A program made the position numbers and the translations under genes. Shown here one piece after another: positions 13,427 through 16,048 of a DNA stretch of 16,048 nt. Location: positions 1 to 16,048 of the forward strand of contig JBCDJN010000115.1 of the NCBI GenBank assembly GCA_039414355.1, written 5' to 3'. Origin of the DNA: JBCCQL01 sp039414355. GTDB taxonomy: Bacteria > Planctomycetota > Planctomycetia > Pirellulales > Lacipirellulaceae. How positions within the stretch are numbered: position 1 is the first letter of the stretch; the number at the start of each line of letters is the position of its first letter. The notes under the pieces are model-generated. The model saw only the letters and a list, made by a program, of their open reading frames with translations, did not search any database and had not been told where the DNA came from.

Positions 13427-15235
13427 TCAGAGCAGCGAGTCGAGTTCGTCGACCAGCGTCTCGAACCGATCGAGCGCCGTCTCCACCGGCGCCGGGGTGG
13501 TCATGTCGACGCCGGCGTCCTTGAGCAACTCGAGCGGGTACTTGCTGCAGCCGCCCTTGAGGAACGAGAGGTAGTCGTTCAGCTCCGCCTTGCCACCGTT
13601 CAGGACGCGTTGGCTTAGGGCGATGGCGGCTGAGAGGCCGGTGGCGTACTTGTACACGTAGAACGCGCGGTAGAAGTGCGGGATGCGGAAGCACTCTAGT
13701 TCCAGCTCTTCGTCGATCACAAACCCGCAGTCCGTGCCGGCCCCAAAGTACGCGTCGAGCAGTTCGCGGTAGACCTTCTTGAAGCTCTCGACGGTGAGCG
13801 CCTCGCCCGCCTCGGCCATGGCGTGGGTCTTGGTCTCGAACTCGGCGAACATCGTCTGCCGGACGATGGTGCCGCGGATCTCGTCGATCGCGTGGTTGAC
13901 CAGGTACGCCCGCTCGCGGTCGTCCTTCGCTTTGTCCATCAGGTGGCGGAGCAGAAGCTGCTCGTTGAACGTGCTCGCCACCTCGGCGACGAAGATGGTG
14001 TAGTTGTAGTACTCGTAAGACTGTGTCTTCGCCGAGTAGTAGCTGTGCATCGAGTGGCCCGCCTCGTGGGCGAGCGTAAAGACGTGGTCCAGAACGTCGG
14101 GCTGGTAGTTCATCAAGATGTAGGGGTCGCCGTCGTACGTGCCCGCGCTGAACGCGCCGGACTGCTTGCCGCGGTTGGGGTAGCGGTCGCACCACCGGCC
14201 ACGGAGCCCGTTCTCCAGCACGGAGCAGTACTCCTTGCCCATCGGGGCCAGCGAGGCGATCACCTTCTTCACCGCCTGGTCCCACGTGTTGCGGACGCTC
14301 AGGTCGGAGAGGATGGGCACGTACGTGTCGTACTGGTGCAGCTCCTTGAGCTTCATCGCCCGCCGGCGGACGTCCAGGTACTTGTGCACCGCCGGCAGCT
14401 TGTTGCGGACGGCGGTCACCAGGTTGTCGTACACGTCAACCGGCACGTCGTCCGAGAAGAGCGAACTCTCCCGCGCCGACGGGTAGTTCCGCGCCCGAGC
14501 GTAGTAGACGTCGCTCTGGATCGACCCCTTGAGCGTGGCGGCGAGCGTGTTCTCGTGCGCGATGAACTGCTCGTAGAACTGATGGAACGCCTTCTTGCGG
14601 ACCGCCCGCTTCGGCGAGTGCAAGAAGACGGACAGCGTCGACTGGCTTAGCTCAACGGCTTGCCCGTTTTCGTCCTTAACCGTGCCAAACTTCAGGTCGG
14701 CGTCCGTGAGTTGGCGGAAGGCGTGGCCCGCGGCGCCGGCCATCTCGCCCTGCATGGCCAGCAGCCGCTCCTCGCCCTTGGTGAGCGTGTGCGGCTTGTA
14801 GCGGACCAGCCGCTCGAGCATCAGCCGGTAGTGGTCCAGCTCCTTCGCAGCGAGCAGCTTCTTGAGCTTCGCCGCGGAGATGGCGAGGATCTCCGGCCGG
14901 ATGAAGCTCGAGGCCTCCGCCGCCCGCGCGGCGACGCTCTCAAACCGGCCCATCATCGCCTGCGTGGTGCTGTCTGCCTGGTCCTCGGTGGTGCGAAGGA
15001 AGGCGTACGTGCCGAGCCGCTCACCCACGCGGCTCAGCTCGCTGTCGAACTTCAAGCACTTGGCGAGCATCGACGGCCCGTCGGCCAGCTTCCCGCGGAA
15101 CTGCTCGTACTTGTCGGTTTGCTTCGCCCACTTCTTGAACGCCTTGTCCCACGCCTCGTCCGAGGCGTAGAGCGAAGCGAGGTCCCACGTGTCGGCGGGC
15201 TTGACCTTGTTGCGGGCGGGAAGAGTCTTGGCCAT
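13427..15235 (-). CDS. pepF: Oligoendopeptidase F (M3B family zinc peptidase)
   Basis: The protein has 602 residues, normal for PepF. ATG 15235 gives MAKTLPARNKVKPADTWDL, the typical PepF opening (W-DL, then helical domain). An upstream ATG at 15289 in frame would add 18 residues encoded by a repeat region, so I reject it. The N-terminal helical part includes SLYASDEAWDKAF. The catalytic part has DHVFTLAHEAGHSMHSYYS with His390, Glu391 and His394, and FVAEVASTFNE with Glu418 as probable third zinc ligand. A C-terminal YVYKYATGLSAAIAL is also a family hallmark. It is a cytosolic enzyme that cuts short peptides, in peptide turnover or signal-peptide degradation. It is 162 bases downstream of fabH on the same strand, separated by the inverted repeat, so it probably has its own promoter. 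It is convergent with the CorA-like gene. Confidence 0.93.
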   Translation of the reverse strand: MAKTLPARNKVKPADTWDLASLYASDEAWDKAFKKWAKQTDKYEQFRGKLADGPSMLAKCLKFDSELSRVGERLGTYAFLRTTEDQADSTTQAMMGRFESVAARAAEASSFIRPEILAISAAKLKKLLAAKELDHYRLMLERLVRYKPHTLTKGEERLLAMQGEMAGAAGHAFRQLTDADLKFGTVKDENGQAVELSQSTLSVFLHSPKRAVRKKAFHQFYEQFIAHENTLAATLKGSIQSDVYYARARNYPSARESSLFSDDVPVDVYDNLVTAVRNKLPAVHKYLDVRRRAMKLKELHQYDTYVPILSDLSVRNTWDQAVKKVIASLAPMGKEYCSVLENGLRGRWCDRYPNRGKQSGAFSAGTYDGDPYILMNYQPDVLDHVFTLAHEAGHSMHSYYSAKTQSYEYYNYTIFVAEVASTFNEQLLLRHLMDKAKDDRERAYLVNHAIDEIRGTIVRQTMFAEFETKTHAMAEAGEALTVESFKKVYRELLDAYFGAGTDCGFVIDEELELECFRIPHFYRAFYVYKYATGLSAAIALSQRVLNGGKAELNDYLSFLKGGCSKYPLELLKDAGVDMTTPAPVETALDRFETLVDELDSLL

Positions 15236-15246
15236 CGTGCGAATGG

Positions 15247-15381
15247 GGAGTGGGGAATGCGGAATGGGGAATGACGCGCGAGGCGTCACGCTAAGCGTTG
15301 CGGGGCGACAAGAGTTGTGCGGCTACGCGGCCGGAACACGGGTAGACTGTCGCTTGCGCGTCCTTCCGCATTCCCCACTCC
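15247..15381. repeat. Inverted repeat of ATTCC/GGAAT-rich sequence in the fabH-pepF gap
   Basis: GGAGTGGGGAATGCGGAA at 15247-15264 is the exact reverse complement of TTCCGCATTCCCCACTCC at 15364-15381, 99 bases apart. Around each copy the sequence continues as degenerate GGGGAATG-type units: the left side runs 15239-15273 and the right side 15364-15398. The units occupy most of the 162-base intergenic region and end at the fabH stop and just before the pepF start. They look like a low-complexity or repeat-derived element, perhaps a long stem in the leader RNA of pepF. Confidence 0.7.
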
Positions 15382-15397
15382 ACACTCCGCATTCGAA

Positions 15398-16048
15398 TTA
15401 CCAGCGGAGCACAGCCGTGCCCCAGCTCAAACCGGCGCCGAAGCCGCACAGCATCAGTTCGTCGCCGCGGGCGATGCGGCCTTCGCGGCGGCTTTCGTCG
15501 AGGGCGATTGGGATGCTGCCGGCGGACGTGTTGCCGTAGCGGTGCAGGTGTTTTACGACGCGTTCCCCCGCGATGCCCATCGAGTCGGTCGCGGCGTCCA
15601 GGATGCGGGCGTTGGCTTGGTGGAGGAGCCACAGCTTGATTCGGTCGCGGTCCATTTCCGAGGCGTCGAGCACCTGGTTGAACGAGTCTTCGATCAGCCG
15701 AACCGCCCACTTGAAGACGGGCCGGCCGTCCATCTTCATCAGCCACGGCGCGGGGCCCTGCTCCGCTTCGGCGACGCAGGTGGAATCGAAGGGCCGCTTC
15801 ACGCCGGCGGCGGGCCGCATCAGCAGGTCGGCGCCGGCGCCGTCGGCGCCCAGCGTGTACGAAACGAGCCCCTGCTGATCGCTCCCCTTAGAGAGCACTA
15901 CCGCCCCGGCGCCGTCGCCGAAGAGCGGGTAGGTCTTCTTGTCGTTGGGGTCGAGCGTCCGCGTGTTCAGGTCGGCGCCAATCGCGAGCGCGTTGCGGGC
16001 ACAGCCGCTGGCGACGAACTGCGATGCGGTCACCAGCGCGTACATGAA
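15398..16048 (-). CDS. fabH: 3-oxoacyl-ACP synthase III (beta-ketoacyl-ACP synthase III), 3' part
   Basis: The gene starts beyond the right edge; 217 C-terminal codons are in the window, with Phe as the first full codon, continuing MYALVTASQFVASG. FabH starts fatty acid synthesis by condensing acetyl-CoA (or a related acyl-CoA) with malonyl-ACP. The active-site Cys should lie just outside, as FMYALVTA is the usual follow-on. Visible hallmarks are TYPLFGDGAGAVVL, WLLHQANARI with the catalytic His at 15620-15622, and HRYGNTSAGSIPIAL with the catalytic Asn at 15530-15532. The ending, LCGFGAGLSWGTAVLRW, is typical of the family. The 3' end at 15398 abuts the inverted repeat. A FabH-like ketosynthase of another pathway is possible, but the motif set and full-length end favour the housekeeping enzyme. 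Confidence 0.93.
   Translation of the reverse strand, partial: FMYALVTASQFVASGCARNALAIGADLNTRTLDPNDKKTYPLFGDGAGAVVLSKGSDQQGLVSYTLGADGAGADLLMRPAAGVKRPFDSTCVAEAEQGPAPWLMKMDGRPVFKWAVRLIEDSFNQVLDASEMDRDRIKLWLLHQANARILDAATDSMGIAGERVVKHLHRYGNTSAGSIPIALDESRREGRIARGDELMLCGFGAGLSWGTAVLRW

Noticed and set aside
15236..15289. Longer PepF start 18 codons upstream
   Set aside because: These codons are translated from the GGAAT-type repeat (giving Pro/His/Ser-rich sequence); PepF normally begins close to the W-DL motif, as with ATG 15235.
1..16048. CRISPR array, defence system or biosynthetic cluster
   Set aside because: No regularly spaced repeats of the right size and no effector, toxin-antitoxin or assembly-line gene were seen.

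Overview
The window is GC-rich, with few operons and mixed gene orientation. It is almost certainly a chromosomal segment of a planctomycete, most likely of the Pirellulales type. The signs are a DUF1559 pseudopilin-like protein with the H-X9-DG signature, a dockerin-like plus PEP-CTERM-type tail on a secreted hydrolase, a large signal-peptide-bearing Asp-box (sortilin/VPS10-type) protein, two TIM-barrel sugar phosphate isomerase/epimerase-family proteins (one with a Tat signal), and housekeeping fabH and pepF on the minus strand. No species is claimed.

Layout. 2-2053 (+) is the C-terminal part of a secreted GH85-type endo-beta-N-acetylglucosaminidase; its catalytic centre lies upstream of the window. 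2126-3073 (+) is a Tat-exported sugar isomerase/epimerase-like protein, closed by a hairpin. 3460-6729 (-) is a large secreted Asp-box propeller protein. 7003-7995 (+) is a DUF1559 protein. 7996-8520 holds a decayed scar: an N-terminal fragment of a tyrosine recombinase beside an intact tRNA-His(GTG), which looks like the trace of a lost integrated element. 8601-8714 (-) is a candidate 37-residue one-helix membrane protein. 8871-10175 (-) is a secreted or lipoprotein HEXXH metallopeptidase-like protein, and 10264-11268 (-) is a cytosolic sugar isomerase/epimerase. 11412-12425 (+) is an exported protein with an STN-like C-terminus. 12520-13305 (+) is a short CorA-like two-helix membrane protein in which the GMN signature reads GMD. 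13427-15235 (-) is oligoendopeptidase F, and 15398-16048 (-) is the C-terminal part of FabH.

How they fit. The left third suggests extracellular glycan breakdown: an N-glycan-cleaving enzyme followed by an exported sugar-modifying protein. The link is positional only. The rest is a set of mostly independent genes. Several intergenic gaps carry structured repeats: a 24-nt-arm imperfect palindrome at 13322-13391 between convergent genes, an 18-bp inverted repeat of ATTCC/GGAAT-rich sequence at 15247-15381, and terminator-like hairpins at 3121-3152 and 10219-10240.

I found no CRISPR array, no intact mobile element and no defence or biosynthetic cluster. The points most worth following are the palindromic repeats, the tRNA-His integration scar, the microprotein, the GMD CorA-like protein, and the module architecture of the GH85 enzyme.
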